The position numbers and the translations under genes were made by a program. The notes under the pieces are model-generated. The model saw nothing but the letters and a program-made list of their open reading frames with translations. It was not told the origin of the DNA and made no database searches. This document shows, piece after piece, positions 26,196 to 34,885 of a stretch of 64,000 nt of DNA; the stretch's first letter is position 1, and each line of letters begins with the position of its first letter. The stretch covers positions 303,584 through 367,583 of the forward strand of contig NZ_NOYD01000005.1 in the NCBI RefSeq assembly GCF_002258315.1. Direction: 5' to 3'. The DNA is from Rhodococcus sp. 06-462-5. GTDB taxonomy: Bacteria > Actinomycetota > Actinomycetes > Mycobacteriales > Mycobacteriaceae.

Positions 26196-27416
26196 ATGCC
26201 AGAGGCAGTCATCGTCGCCACCGCGCGCTCACCGATCGGCAGGGCGATGAAGGGGTCGCTCAAGGACATTCGTCCCGACGACCTCACCGCCCAGATGGTC
26301 GCCGCCGCGCTGGCCAAGGTGCCTTCGCTGGACCCGAAGGACATCGACGACCTGCTCCTGGGCTGTGGCCTGCCCGGCGGCATGCAGGGCAACAACCTCG
26401 CTCGCATCGTCGCGGTTCAGCTCGGCTACGACTCGCTGCCCGGAACGACGATCACGCGTTACTGCTCGTCCTCGCTGCAGACCACCCGCATGGCGCTGCA
26501 CGCGATCAAGGCAGGCGAGGGTGACGTATTCATCTCCGCAGGCGTCGAGAGCGTGTCCAGCTTCGTCCACGGCAGCTCGGATTCGCTTCCGGAAAGCCAC
26601 AACCCGATCTTCGCCGACGCCGAGGCCCGCACCAAGAAGGCACAGGAAGAGGGCGCGGACAGCTGGACCGATCCCCGCGAGAACGGCGAACTGCCCGACG
26701 CGTACATCGCGATGGGCCAGACGGCCGAGAACGTCGCCCTCCTCACCGGCATCACCCGCGAGGACCAGGATCACTGGGGCGTGCGCAGCCAGAACCGCGC
26801 CGAAGAGGCCATCAACGCCGGTTTCTTCGAGCGGGAGATCACCCCGGTGACCCTGCCCGACGGCACCGTCGTCAACACCGACGACGGCCCTCGCGCCGGC
26901 ACCACGTACGAGAAGATCAGCCAGCTCAAGCCGGTCTTCCGCCCCAACGGCACCATCACTGCAGGCAACGCCTGCCCGCTCAACGACGGCGCAGCAGCGC
27001 TCGTCATCATGAGCGACACCAAGGCCAGGGAACTGGGCCTGACGCCGTTGGCTCGCATCGTCTCCACCGGAGTCACCGGCACGTCCCCCGAGATCATGGG
27101 CCTCGGACCGATCGAGGCCACCCGCAAGGCGCTGAAGATCGCGGGCATGTCGATCTCCGACATCGACCTGTTCGAGATCAACGAGGCCTTCGCCGTGCAG
27201 GTCCTGGGATCGGCCCGTGACCTCGGCATCGAGGAGGACAAGCTCAACGTCTCCGGTGGTGCCATCGCGATCGGCCACCCGTTCGGTATGACCGGTGCAC
27301 GCATCACCACCACGCTGCTGAACAACTTGACCACCCAGGACAAGACGTTCGGCGTCGAGACCATGTGCGTCGGCGGCGGCATGGGTATGGCCATGGTGCT
27401 GGAACGACTCAGCTGA
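26196..27416 (+). CDS. acetyl-CoA C-acetyltransferase (thiolase)
   Basis: 406 residues from the ATG at 26196 with a GAAGGAG site. The nucleophile is C90 in 'TRYCSSSLQTT'; 'NEAFAVQ', 'GGAIAIGHPFGMTGAR' and the second catalytic cysteine in 'CVGGGMGMAM' are all present. It catalyses reversible cleavage of 3-ketoacyl-CoA or acetoacetyl-CoA. It is followed 15 bp after its stop by a strong terminator. No beta-oxidation partners adjoin it. Confidence 0.93.
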   Translation: MPEAVIVATARSPIGRAMKGSLKDIRPDDLTAQMVAAALAKVPSLDPKDIDDLLLGCGLPGGMQGNNLARIVAVQLGYDSLPGTTITRYCSSSLQTTRMALHAIKAGEGDVFISAGVESVSSFVHGSSDSLPESHNPIFADAEARTKKAQEEGADSWTDPRENGELPDAYIAMGQTAENVALLTGITREDQDHWGVRSQNRAEEAINAGFFEREITPVTLPDGTVVNTDDGPRAGTTYEKISQLKPVFRPNGTITAGNACPLNDGAAALVIMSDTKARELGLTPLARIVSTGVTGTSPEIMGLGPIEATRKALKIAGMSISDIDLFEINEAFAVQVLGSARDLGIEEDKLNVSGGAIAIGHPFGMTGARITTTLLNNLTTQDKTFGVETMCVGGGMGMAMVLERLS

Positions 27417-27431
27417 GTCGAGAGATCACAA

Positions 27432-27475
27432 CGAAAAAGCCCCGCCCTCCTCGAAGGAGCGGCGGGGCTTTTTCG
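27432..27475. terminator. intrinsic terminator between thiolase and Bax-inhibitor genes
   Basis: A 15-bp stem, CGAAAAAGCCCCGCC (27432-27446) with GGCGGGGCTTTTTCG (27461-27475). The A-run and T-run on the two sides make it a bidirectional intrinsic terminator for the convergent genes. Confidence 0.9.
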
Positions 27476-27483
27476 TGTGAGTA

Positions 27484-28332
27484 CTAGTCGTTCTGGAAGT
27501 AGCTCAGCAGACGCAGGATCTCGACGTACAGCCAGACCAACGTGATGGTCAGACCGAGGGCGACACCCCAGGCTGCCTTCTCGGGAGCCTGTGCGCGGAT
27601 CAGCTGATCGGCCTGGTCGAAGTCGAGCAGGAAGCTGAACGCCGCGATGCCGATGCAGACGAGGCTGAAGATGATGGCCAGCGGTCCGCCGGAGCGAAGA
27701 CCGAAACCGTCCTCCATGAAGAAGCTGGCGACGAGGTTACCGAGCATCAGGACGACGACGCCGATGAGGGCACCGACGATCATGCGGGTCAGACGCGGGG
27801 TGACGCGGATCGCGCCGGTCTTGTAGACGATCAGCATGCCGAAGAACACGCCGAACGTGCCGAGGATGGCCTGGCCGATGAGAGCCGATCCACCGACTCC
27901 GCCGAACGCGACATCGGTGAACATCAACGACAGTGCTCCGAGGAACACGCCTTCCGCAGCGGCGTACGCGAGCACGATTGCCTTGTTGTCCATCTTGCGA
28001 CCGAAGGTCGCGAACATGACGAGGCCGAAGCCGATCAAGCCGCCACCGATGACGAACGGGATGGCCAGGCCGGTGTTGTTGGAGACCAGCAGGTACGAGA
28101 TGATCGCCGTGACGCTCAGCACACCGAGGGTGATGCCGGTCTTGGTGACCACGTCGTCGATGGTCATGGCCCGCTGTGAGGGCTGCGTGGTGTACGGATC
28201 GGCCTGCGTTCCGGGATGCTGGCCGAAGGTTGCGGCCTGCGAGGCTCCAGCCGTCGCAGATCCGAATGTGGCGTAGCCGCCGCCCTGCTGCTTGGGCAGG
28301 TTGCGGAACACCGGGTTGCTGGAGGTGCGCAC
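27484..28332 (-). CDS. Bax inhibitor-1/YccA-family membrane protein
   Basis: 282 residues from a GTG at 28332 with a GGGAAGAG site; the frame is open further upstream but without similarity. The N-terminal 65 residues are cytosolic and rich in Gln, Gly, Ala and Thr. Seven hydrophobic segments follow, ending with 'ALGLTITLVWLYVEILRLLSYFQ', the typical C-terminus of the YccA/BI-1 family in actinobacteria. Members are proposed to be Ca2+/H+ leak channels or protease modulators. It is transcribed towards the thiolase terminator. Confidence 0.87.
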   Translation of the reverse strand: MRTSSNPVFRNLPKQQGGGYATFGSATAGASQAATFGQHPGTQADPYTTQPSQRAMTIDDVVTKTGITLGVLSVTAIISYLLVSNNTGLAIPFVIGGGLIGFGLVMFATFGRKMDNKAIVLAYAAAEGVFLGALSLMFTDVAFGGVGGSALIGQAILGTFGVFFGMLIVYKTGAIRVTPRLTRMIVGALIGVVVLMLGNLVASFFMEDGFGLRSGGPLAIIFSLVCIGIAAFSFLLDFDQADQLIRAQAPEKAAWGVALGLTITLVWLYVEILRLLSYFQND

Positions 28333-28529
28333 CGTGTCTCTTCCCTTCGTAAGTTCTGATCCCCACCGGGGATCTCCCCGTCGGTCATCAGTAGAACGTC
28401 TGACATCCGGACAAAAGTTCCCAGGAGGAGAACTTCTACGACGGACAAATCGGACTCTACCGGGTAGGGGCTCGACACGCGGAGACGACGGCGTGTGTGA
28501 CACCGAATCGAAACGGGCACTATGAGGAA

Positions 28530-28955
28530 ATGGCAATCGAAGACGGACCCGACCAGACTTTGGACCCCAGCGAAAGCGTCGACTCCGACGAGGTGCGCAA
28601 CGACGACGGCGACACCGTGGTCGATCCCCCCGATCACTGGAGCGAGGCCAACAGCTTCGGCACCACCGCTCGCGAGGCAGCCGAGGGCGAGAGCCTGGAC
28701 CTCAAGCTCAGCGAGGAAGAACCCGACATCGCCGTCGAGGAAGACCTCGACCGTCCGATCACGGAGACACCCGACGACGAGTTGACCGAGGAACTGGTCG
28801 ACCACGTCATCGAGGAGTCGGACGAGGATCCCGACGTCGACTACGCGGAAGGCCAGCGTCAGGCCGAGATCGTCGAAGGCACTCTCGTCGAGGATCTCGG
28901 ACGCAACCGGGGCCAGATCGACGGAACACCCGAAGACGGCGGCCCGGTCACCTGA
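28530..28955 (+). CDS. DUF5709-family acidic protein
   Basis: 141 residues from ATG 28530 with GAGGAA upstream. It is very acidic (many Asp/Glu) and without hydrophobic helices. The segment 'WSEANSFGTTAREAAEGESLDLKLSEEEPDI' matches the actinobacterial DUF5709 pattern as I remember it ('...GTTA.EE..GESLD.RLA.E.PD'). 'AEGQRQAEIVEGTLVEDLG' fits its C-terminal part. Function unknown. It is divergent from the Bax-inhibitor gene and convergent with the RNA methyltransferase. Confidence 0.7.
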   Translation: MAIEDGPDQTLDPSESVDSDEVRNDDGDTVVDPPDHWSEANSFGTTAREAAEGESLDLKLSEEEPDIAVEEDLDRPITETPDDELTEELVDHVIEESDEDPDVDYAEGQRQAEIVEGTLVEDLGRNRGQIDGTPEDGGPVT

Positions 28956-28959
28956 CCGC

Positions 28960-30087
28960 CTACCGTTGCTCGCTCGGACGTACCGAGCGAGCAACGGTGA
29001 ACTTGCCGTTCTTTCCCATCAGGTCGGTGGGGCCGACCGCGTCCGCCAGTTCGCGCCGATAGTTCAGGTGGGTGTTGAACACCGTCCACAGCTGCCCTCC
29101 GGGCCTCAGCACTCGGCCGGCCGCCGTGAACAACTTGCTCGCGCCGCCTGTGTGCACCGCGGCACCCTCGTGGAACGGCGGGTTGCAGACCACCAGATCG
29201 ACCGACGCGGACTCGACAGTGGACATTGCATCGTCTGCGAGCACCGATACTCGCGTCCCGTTCGCCTCCGCAGTGGCCTTTGCCGACGCGATCGCCGCGG
29301 ATGATCGATCGGTGGCGATCACCTCGAGATCGGGCCTCGTTCGAGCCAATTCGGTGGCGAGAATTCCTGTGCCACAGCCCAAGTCGACGGCAACACGGGC
29401 TCGCGGGAGCATCTTCGGAACGAACTCGAGCAGGTACCTGGTCCCGATGTCGAGACCGGCACCTGCGAACACCGCCCCGTGCGCCACCACCGTCAAGTCC
29501 AGGTCGGCAATTCGCTTGCTCACCGGATACGTCATGCCCGACGCCACCGCCCCGCGTGCGGTGAGCACTCGGGCTTTCTGTCGGCCGCGGCCGGCCGTCA
29601 CCGTCTCGAACGAGCGTCGTAGGACGTCGTTCATCGCCGGGGTCATGTGCTTGTCTCGTCCGCCCGCGAGGACGACGACGTCCGCGGACGCGTGCGCCGC
29701 GATGTGCTCGGCGATCTCGGTGAGTTCGGCCAGACCTCGCGGCAACTGCATCAGCACCACCCCGACGCCGTCGAGCAGTTCGGCACCGAGCGCGTGCTGG
29801 GTGTACGTGCCGGCCATCGAGACCCGTGCCGCGTTCAACTCGAGCGCGCGCACTCCGGTGACGGCGTCCTGATGCACGCGTATCGCGGTGAACCCGAGAG
29901 ACACGGCCCCGAGGGTCAGGGCTCCGTACCGGTCGCCGATCACCGCGATCGGCGTGGTCCTGTCGATTCCGGGGAGTTCGTCGACGGTGTCGAGGACGAG
30001 GCGGTCCGCAGCGTCGACGGCATGGAGGTTGGGTGCCTCGGCGTCGGGCTCACGACGAAGGGCGTCGAACAGGGATTCATCGGGCAC
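28960..30087 (-). CDS. RlmG/RsmC-like rRNA guanine-N2 methyltransferase
   Basis: 375 residues from a GTG at 30087, close to the 378 residues of E. coli RlmG. It has two Rossmann-like halves. The C-terminal one carries the SAM motif 'VAVDLGCGTGILATELA' and the catalytic 'NPPFH' of N2-guanine methyltransferases. The N-terminal half has a degenerate fold ('IAVIGDRYGALTLGAVSLG'). RlmG modifies G1835 and RsmC G1207 of E. coli rRNA; architecture favours RlmG. A 16-bp hairpin lies within its last codons. Confidence 0.85.
   Translation of the reverse strand: MPDESLFDALRREPDAEAPNLHAVDAADRLVLDTVDELPGIDRTTPIAVIGDRYGALTLGAVSLGFTAIRVHQDAVTGVRALELNAARVSMAGTYTQHALGAELLDGVGVVLMQLPRGLAELTEIAEHIAAHASADVVVLAGGRDKHMTPAMNDVLRRSFETVTAGRGRQKARVLTARGAVASGMTYPVSKRIADLDLTVVAHGAVFAGAGLDIGTRYLLEFVPKMLPRARVAVDLGCGTGILATELARTRPDLEVIATDRSSAAIASAKATAEANGTRVSVLADDAMSTVESASVDLVVCNPPFHEGAAVHTGGASKLFTAAGRVLRPGGQLWTVFNTHLNYRRELADAVGPTDLMGKNGKFTVARSVRPSEQR
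28962..28998. terminator. hairpin at the junction of convergent DUF5709 and RlmG-like genes
   Basis: A perfect 16-bp stem, ACCGTTGCTCGCTCGG (28962-28977) with its complement at 28983-28998 and a 5-base loop. It begins 7 bp after the DUF5709 stop and is embedded in the last coding bases of the methyltransferase gene. No T-run. Probably a shared terminator. Confidence 0.6.
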
Positions 30088-30169
30088 TCGAGCAGTATCC
30101 CACCCTGCGGAGCCCGGACAGTCCGCGCGGCGAGTGGCTATTGCCGCGAATCAGGGGCATGCTCGGGGA

Positions 30170-30292
30170 ATGGAACACAAGGACAAGAACGAGGCGCTCT
30201 TCAGCCACCCCGACGACGCATCGACCGATGCGCACGCCGAAACATCGAAGCCTGCCGTCTACACCGCCCTGTTCAGCGGCGCGAACGAATAG
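30170..30292 (+). CDS. possible 40-residue hypothetical protein
   Basis: An ATG at 30170 preceded by GGGGA opens a 40-codon frame (MEHKDKNEALFSHPDDASTD...). It is acidic and hydrophilic and ends '...YTALFSGANE'. It fills the gap between the divergent RlmG-like start and the peroxiredoxin end. I do not recognise the protein. Support is only the start context and absence of another gene. Confidence 0.3.
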   Translation: MEHKDKNEALFSHPDDASTDAHAETSKPAVYTALFSGANE

Positions 30293-30305
30293 CGAGAACA
30301 GCCCT

Positions 30306-30830
30306 TCACGACAGGTAGCGCAGGTACTCCAACGCCTTGGTCGCATGTACGTGACCGCGTTCGCTCTGCACCACCATCCGCACCACTCGGTTCCGATCGA
30401 TCACGAATGTCGTCCGCTTCACGGACAGTAGCTGCCGCAGGTACCCCCGGTTGGCTGCATGCGCCCGCCCGCGTTCGAGCTCACGAAGCCGACGCCGCCG
30501 GGTGAACCACCCGCCTCGTCGCACTCCGAACTGCTCGGCCACCGCACCGTCGGAGTCGGACAGCAACGGATAGTCGAACGACCTCTGCAGCGCGAAATGC
30601 TGGTTGCGATCTCGGGTGTCGGTACTGATGCCGACACGTTGTGCGCCGAATCTCTCGAATTCCGTGCCCAAGTCCCTGAAATGGCACGCTTCGGCGGTGC
30701 AGATGGGGCTGTTGGCCGCCGGGTAGAAGAACAGAACGACCGGGCCCGACGCAGTCAGGTCGGTCAGCGCACGCAGTTCCCCGGAATGGTCCGGTAGCTC
30801 GAAATCCGGGGCGGTATGTCCGATACGCAT
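30306..30830 (-). CDS. peroxiredoxin, Bcp/PrxQ type
   Basis: 174 residues. The thioredoxin-like fold has peroxidatic C44 and resolving C49 in 'SPICTAEACHFRD', the spacing of Bcp/PrxQ enzymes. The usual 'TPGCT' is 'SPICT'. Between residues about 105 and 130 there is a basic insertion ('GGWFTRRRRLRELERGRAHA') not typical of the family. It reduces hydroperoxides using thioredoxin-type donors. It is the last gene of a three-gene strand run with a phosphatase and an ABM protein. Confidence 0.87.
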   Translation of the reverse strand: MRIGHTAPDFELPDHSGELRALTDLTASGPVVLFFYPAANSPICTAEACHFRDLGTEFERFGAQRVGISTDTRDRNQHFALQRSFDYPLLSDSDGAVAEQFGVRRGGWFTRRRRLRELERGRAHAANRGYLRQLLSVKRTTFVIDRNRVVRMVVQSERGHVHATKALEYLRYLS

Positions 30831-30846
30831 GGGGCGAGGCTACCGC

Positions 30847-31617
30847 TCAGTCGTTCACGAGGGCGGCAGTCAGGCGACGCCGGAGGTCCCGATCGATACC
30901 CAGGTGCGTCAGATATCCGTCGAACGATCCGTGTGTCGACTTCATGACGTCCAGCCCGTGCTCCAGGTAGGACGCGCGAACGCCCAGTATCGCCTCGGTG
31001 GGTCGGACCTCCGTGTCGGACGCTCCCACCCAGGTTCGGCGCACGTGTGCGAGTAGGGGCTCGATCGCGTCGTTGCTGCGTAGGTAGTCCGCGACGATGC
31101 CGTCCTCGCTGACACCGGCCGCCCGCAACACCGTTGCGACCGTCCACCCTGCCCGGTCCTTGCCCGCCGCGCAGTGCACCAGGACGCCGCCGCGACGCTC
31201 GACGATCGCGTCGACCACGCGCTTGATCGCATGCGACGCACCGTCGAGAGTCGAGAAAGACGCATACGCCCGCATCATGTAGTCCACTTGACTCTGCTCG
31301 TCGCTGATCGGAGCTTCATGAGGGGCGCGCTCGCCCCGCACGATCTCGAAGGGAACCGAGATCGATTCCACGCCCGGCGGAACACGGTCCGCGCCACTGC
31401 GACCTATCTCGGTCTCGCCACGAAAGTCGAACACCGTGCGAATTCCGAGATCCGCGACGGTGCGCTGACCGTGCTCGGTCAGCGCACTCAATTCGGATGC
31501 GCGATAGAGCAATCCAGGCCGAACCGCCGCCCCGTCCGTCGTAGGCGCACCGCCGAGATCGCGAAAGTTCCAGGCCCCGTCGAGGGCGAATTGATCCTGT
31601 ACCGGAACGTCGGGCAT
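30847..31617 (-). CDS. tyrosine/serine protein phosphatase (PtpB-like)
   Basis: 256 residues. The P-loop is H-C149-A-A-G-K-D-R155 in 'VLVHCAAGKDRAGW'. 'WNFRDLGG' at the N-terminus and 'FDFRGETEI' (general-acid region) are typical of the Y-phosphatase_3 family that includes Mycobacterium PtpB. Members dephosphorylate phosphotyrosine/serine or phosphoinositides. It ends 16 bp before the peroxiredoxin start. Confidence 0.88.
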   Translation of the reverse strand: MPDVPVQDQFALDGAWNFRDLGGAPTTDGAAVRPGLLYRASELSALTEHGQRTVADLGIRTVFDFRGETEIGRSGADRVPPGVESISVPFEIVRGERAPHEAPISDEQSQVDYMMRAYASFSTLDGASHAIKRVVDAIVERRGGVLVHCAAGKDRAGWTVATVLRAAGVSEDGIVADYLRSNDAIEPLLAHVRRTWVGASDTEVRPTEAILGVRASYLEHGLDVMKSTHGSFDGYLTHLGIDRDLRRRLTAALVND

Positions 31618-31642
31618 GGGTTCGACCCTATCGAAGGTGATG

Positions 31643-32215
31643 CTACGAGCGCGGCACCAGCCACCGACGCAGCCGGGCAGTGACGAACGGCATCACCACG
31701 TAGACCATCAGCGGCGTGCACATCATCACCACCAGCGCGGTGCGCAGGGCCACGTTCAGATCCGTCAAATGCGGCGTCAGAACGATGTTCACGAGCAGAC
31801 TGACGGCGTAGAACGCGACGCCGATCGAGACCGCCTGCTTCCACCGCGGCGGCGGACCACCGATCACTCGGACGGCGTCGGTGAGGTTGGACTGCGGCTC
31901 GAACCATCCCTCCACACCCGAGAGTCGATGTGTCACAACGTCGTCGGCGATGGGACGGCCGGTACTGAGCCAGGTGCGCCTGGCATCCGAGCGCAGCCAG
32001 GCGTCGAGGTTGTCGTGTGTCTCGAATCGATACACCACGTGGTAGTCGCTGGAGCCGCCGGAACTGCGCAGCCAACCGCCACCGAGAAAACCGGGAAAGG
32101 TTCGGACGAGATCCATCCCGCGATCGGTCCACTCCACGAAGTCGGCTTCGTATCCCTGACGAACGCGTCGTGCGACCGAGGTCGTGACGTGATCGAGCGT
32201 GTCGGTCGTGGTCAT
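31643..32215 (-). CDS. antibiotic-biosynthesis-monooxygenase (ABM) domain membrane protein
   Basis: 190 residues. An ABM fold spans about 1-100 ('ARRVRQGYEADFVEWTDRGMDLVRTFPGFLGGGWLR', 'YHVVYRFETHDNLDAWLRSD'), followed by two predicted membrane helices (about 128-147 and 155-180) and a basic tail. This ABM-plus-two-helix layout occurs in actinobacteria. Function unknown; heme- or quinone-related monooxygenase chemistry is possible for the soluble part. It is divergent from an Lrp regulator. Confidence 0.8.
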   Translation of the reverse strand: MTTTDTLDHVTTSVARRVRQGYEADFVEWTDRGMDLVRTFPGFLGGGWLRSSGGSSDYHVVYRFETHDNLDAWLRSDARRTWLSTGRPIADDVVTHRLSGVEGWFEPQSNLTDAVRVIGGPPPRWKQAVSIGVAFYAVSLLVNIVLTPHLTDLNVALRTALVVMMCTPLMVYVVMPFVTARLRRWLVPRS

Positions 32216-32386
32216 GCGGTACCCCTCCTGCGCGTGTTCGTCGCGGATCGATGTGTTCTACACAGAGTGCGGCCAGATGGACCGACATTCAAATCGGGAG
32301 CCGAATCGGAGATCGATGGCTCCTTGCCGGAAAGAATGTGACAATTCGTCCACACAGACCCTTCTCGAGCGACCAGGAGTGGACGG

Positions 32387-32878
32387 ATGGCACAGACCGA
32401 ATACGAGCTCGACGATGTGGACCGACGTATCGTCACCGAGCTCAGCCGTGACGGCCGAATGTCCATGCGCGCCCTGGCCGAGGCCACCCATATCTCCCGA
32501 GCGCACGCCTACGTGCGCGTCGACCGTCTTCTCGACGAAGGGGTGATCGAGGGATTCACCGCGCGCATCGCCTACGAGAAAGCGGGGTTCGGCGCGTCGG
32601 CGTATGTGGCACTGTCCATTCGGCAGGATTCCTGGCGCGCCGTCGCCGACGACCTGAGTACCTTCCCCTTCGTCGAACACGTCAGCCTCATGGGCGGCGA
32701 CTTCGACGCACTCGTTCTGGTGCGAGCTCCGGACACCTCGGCGCTACGCCATCTGGTGCTCGACAAGCTGCAGGGACTCGACGGGATACTGTCGACGCGA
32801 ACCTGGCTGATCTTCGACGAGGCGATCGGCCCCGGCGCGCAGTGGACCGCAGAGACAACGAACGGGAGCAATCCATGA
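32387..32878 (+). CDS. Lrp/AsnC-family transcriptional regulator
   Basis: 163 residues. An N-terminal HTH ('LDDVDRRIVTELSRDGRMSMRALAEATHISRAHAYVRVDRL', about 5-55) is followed by a RAM/AsnC ligand domain. Its TGA overlaps the ATG of the FAD oxidoreductase, so regulator and enzyme are coupled. It likely responds to the amino acid the enzyme oxidises. It is divergent from the ABM gene. TGTGT-TCT-ACACA at 32252-32264 is a small palindrome in the gap. Confidence 0.88.
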   Translation: MAQTEYELDDVDRRIVTELSRDGRMSMRALAEATHISRAHAYVRVDRLLDEGVIEGFTARIAYEKAGFGASAYVALSIRQDSWRAVADDLSTFPFVEHVSLMGGDFDALVLVRAPDTSALRHLVLDKLQGLDGILSTRTWLIFDEAIGPGAQWTAETTNGSNP

Positions 32879-34053
32879 CCACGTCCGAGCGGGAACGGAA
32901 CTCCACCGACGTCATCGTGATCGGCGGCGGAATCGGGGGTGTCTCGCTCGGCTACGAACTCGCGAGCGACCGACGCGTCACACTGCTCGAGCGCGAACCG
33001 ACCCTGGCCTTCCACACCACCGGACGTTCGGCCGCCCTGTTCCTGGAAACCTACGGCAACAGCACCATTCGGGCGCTGACGACAGCCAGCCGGGCCTTTC
33101 TGGTCGACCCGCCGGAGCACTTCCGAACCGAGCTGCTGGCCCCGCGTCCGCTGCTGCAGTTCGCGGTCATCGGGCGGGGTGACGCGCTCGAGGCGATGTA
33201 TGCGGACGTCAGCCGACTGACTCCCGACGCCCGATTGGTCTCCCCGACCGACGCGCGCACGCTCTTTCCGCCGCTGCGCCCCGAGCTGATCGATTGTGCA
33301 CTGTACGAACCACATTCGATGGAGGTCGACGTCCACGCGCTGCACCAGGGTTTCGTGCGGGGGCTGCGCGATCGAGGTGGACAGGTCCACACCGGGGCAG
33401 GCGTGACGCAACTCGGACGCGTCGACGGACTGTGGCACGTGCACACCACGGACGGGTCGGTCCACACTGCTCCCCTCGTCGTCGACGCAGCAGGCGCGTG
33501 GGCGGACGTCGTGGGCGGCATGGCGGGTGCCGATCCGATCGGACTCGTCCCGATGCGTCGGTCGGTGTTCATGGTCGCCGCGCCCGACGATCTCGACACC
33601 GCGAATCTTGCGACGTTGAGCGATATGGACGAGAAGTTCTACATCAAACCCGAAGGCAGGAGTGGAGCCCGCGGAACGACCGTGGGGAATGCACAACTCT
33701 TGTGCTCACCTGCAGACGAGACGCCCACCGAGCCGAGTGACGCGCGCCCCGACGAGTTGGAGATCGCGCGGGCGTTCGACGACATCGCCGAGGCCACCAC
33801 GCTGACGGGCCGGCATCTGCGCTCGTCCTGGGCAGGTCTGCGCAGTTTCGTTCCCGATCGCACCCCAGTCGTGGGCTTCGACCGGAAGGTCGAGGGTTTC
33901 TTCTGGTGCGCCGGGCAGGGTGGGTACGGAATCCAGACCTGTGCGGCACTGGCACGAGTCGGCGCGTCAATCGTTCGCGGAGAACCACTTCCGGCCGACG
34001 TCACCGCCCGCGGACTCGTCGAAGCGGACCTGTCGCCAGGCCGCTTCGGGTGA
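32875..34053 (+). CDS. FAD-dependent amino-acid oxidoreductase (DAO family)
   Basis: 392 residues from the ATG at 32875, overlapping the Lrp stop. The FAD motif is 'VIVIGGGIGGVSLGYELA'; 'FHTTGRSAALFLETYGN' and the C-terminal 'GFFWCAGQGGYGIQTCAALA' belong to the DAO/glycine-oxidase superfamily. Coupling with an Lrp regulator points to an amino acid as substrate, possibly a D-amino acid or N-methyl amino acid. No signal peptide. Confidence 0.82.
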   Translation: MTTSERERNSTDVIVIGGGIGGVSLGYELASDRRVTLLEREPTLAFHTTGRSAALFLETYGNSTIRALTTASRAFLVDPPEHFRTELLAPRPLLQFAVIGRGDALEAMYADVSRLTPDARLVSPTDARTLFPPLRPELIDCALYEPHSMEVDVHALHQGFVRGLRDRGGQVHTGAGVTQLGRVDGLWHVHTTDGSVHTAPLVVDAAGAWADVVGGMAGADPIGLVPMRRSVFMVAAPDDLDTANLATLSDMDEKFYIKPEGRSGARGTTVGNAQLLCSPADETPTEPSDARPDELEIARAFDDIAEATTLTGRHLRSSWAGLRSFVPDRTPVVGFDRKVEGFFWCAGQGGYGIQTCAALARVGASIVRGEPLPADVTARGLVEADLSPGRFG

Positions 34054-34121
34054 GAGGCGCTTCGCGCCACGTGCACGAAAACTCGACCCCTGCTACGAAG
34101 TTCCACTCACGACGTCCACCG

Positions 34122-34739
34122 TCAGCCGGCCACGACGCGTCGTAGATCGCGCAGCGTGGTTCGGTAGATGTCCACCAGGTCGGCCTCCTGCCCGGCATCG
34201 ATGCGCTCGGCCCAGTCGTCGAAGGCGATCCGCATGGCCATCCCGGCACCCTCGATCAGCAACCGTGCGTACGAACGTGATTCGTGGCCATCGAGCTTGG
34301 CGGCCACCGAGTCGGTGACGCGACACAGCGTCATGGCGTCGGTCGCGAAGGCGGCGGACCGCAGGTGATCGTCGCGCCCGATCAGCCGTCGGGTACGCAG
34401 TAATCGATCTCGCGCTTCGTGCGGTGCCGTGGATAATCGTTCGACGGATCGCTCGTACAGTGCTTCGATAGCTGCAAGGGTGATGTCCGCGGGGGCCGTC
34501 GATGCCAGCCAGGCGTCGATGTCGAGCTCGAACTCCGGGGCGAGCCCGAGAACCGATTCTTCCTTGGATGCGAAGCTACGAAAGAACGTGCTGGGCGATA
34601 CTCCGGCCCGACGTGCGATCTGGTCGACCGTCGTTGCGGCGCAGCCCTGCGTCTCGAACAGTTCGAGCGCGGCACGGGTGATCTCGAGCTGGGTTTCTCG
34701 GCGACGTCGCTCTCGCAGGTCCGGCACGTGCTCGCTCAT
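34122..34739 (-). CDS. TetR-family regulator of the adjacent exporter
   Basis: 205 residues. The HTH lies at about 25-60 ('GCAATTVDQIARRAGVSPSTFFRSFASKE'). The C-terminal part has 'ARLLIEGAGMAMRIAFDDWAERID', common in AcrR-like regulators. It is divergent from a DHA2-type MFS exporter. A GTCAACTT-N13-AAGTTGAC repeat in the gap overlaps a -35-like TTGACA of the exporter gene, so it is probably its repressor. Confidence 0.88.
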   Translation of the reverse strand: MSEHVPDLRERRRRETQLEITRAALELFETQGCAATTVDQIARRAGVSPSTFFRSFASKEESVLGLAPEFELDIDAWLASTAPADITLAAIEALYERSVERLSTAPHEARDRLLRTRRLIGRDDHLRSAAFATDAMTLCRVTDSVAAKLDGHESRSYARLLIEGAGMAMRIAFDDWAERIDAGQEADLVDIYRTTLRDLRRVVAG

Positions 34740-34777
34740 CGTCCTCCACCCATCGCCTACTTCTTCGTATTCTCACC

Positions 34778-34806
34778 GTCAACTTACCAGCAATGTTCAA
34801 GTTGAC
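34778..34806. promoter_or_regulatory. candidate TetR operator over the exporter promoter
   Basis: GTCAACTT (34778-34785) and AAGTTGAC (34799-34806) form a perfect 8-bp inverted repeat with a 13-bp spacer. A consensus -35 box TTGACA lies at 34802-34807 inside the right arm. Repressor bound there would block polymerase, a typical layout for TetR-exporter pairs. Confidence 0.65.
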
Positions 34807-34885
34807 AGTCACTATCACAATGAGTCAGGCTGTCGCAGCACGACCTTTCTCCACACTTGAACCCATACGCGAAAGTTCTCGACAA

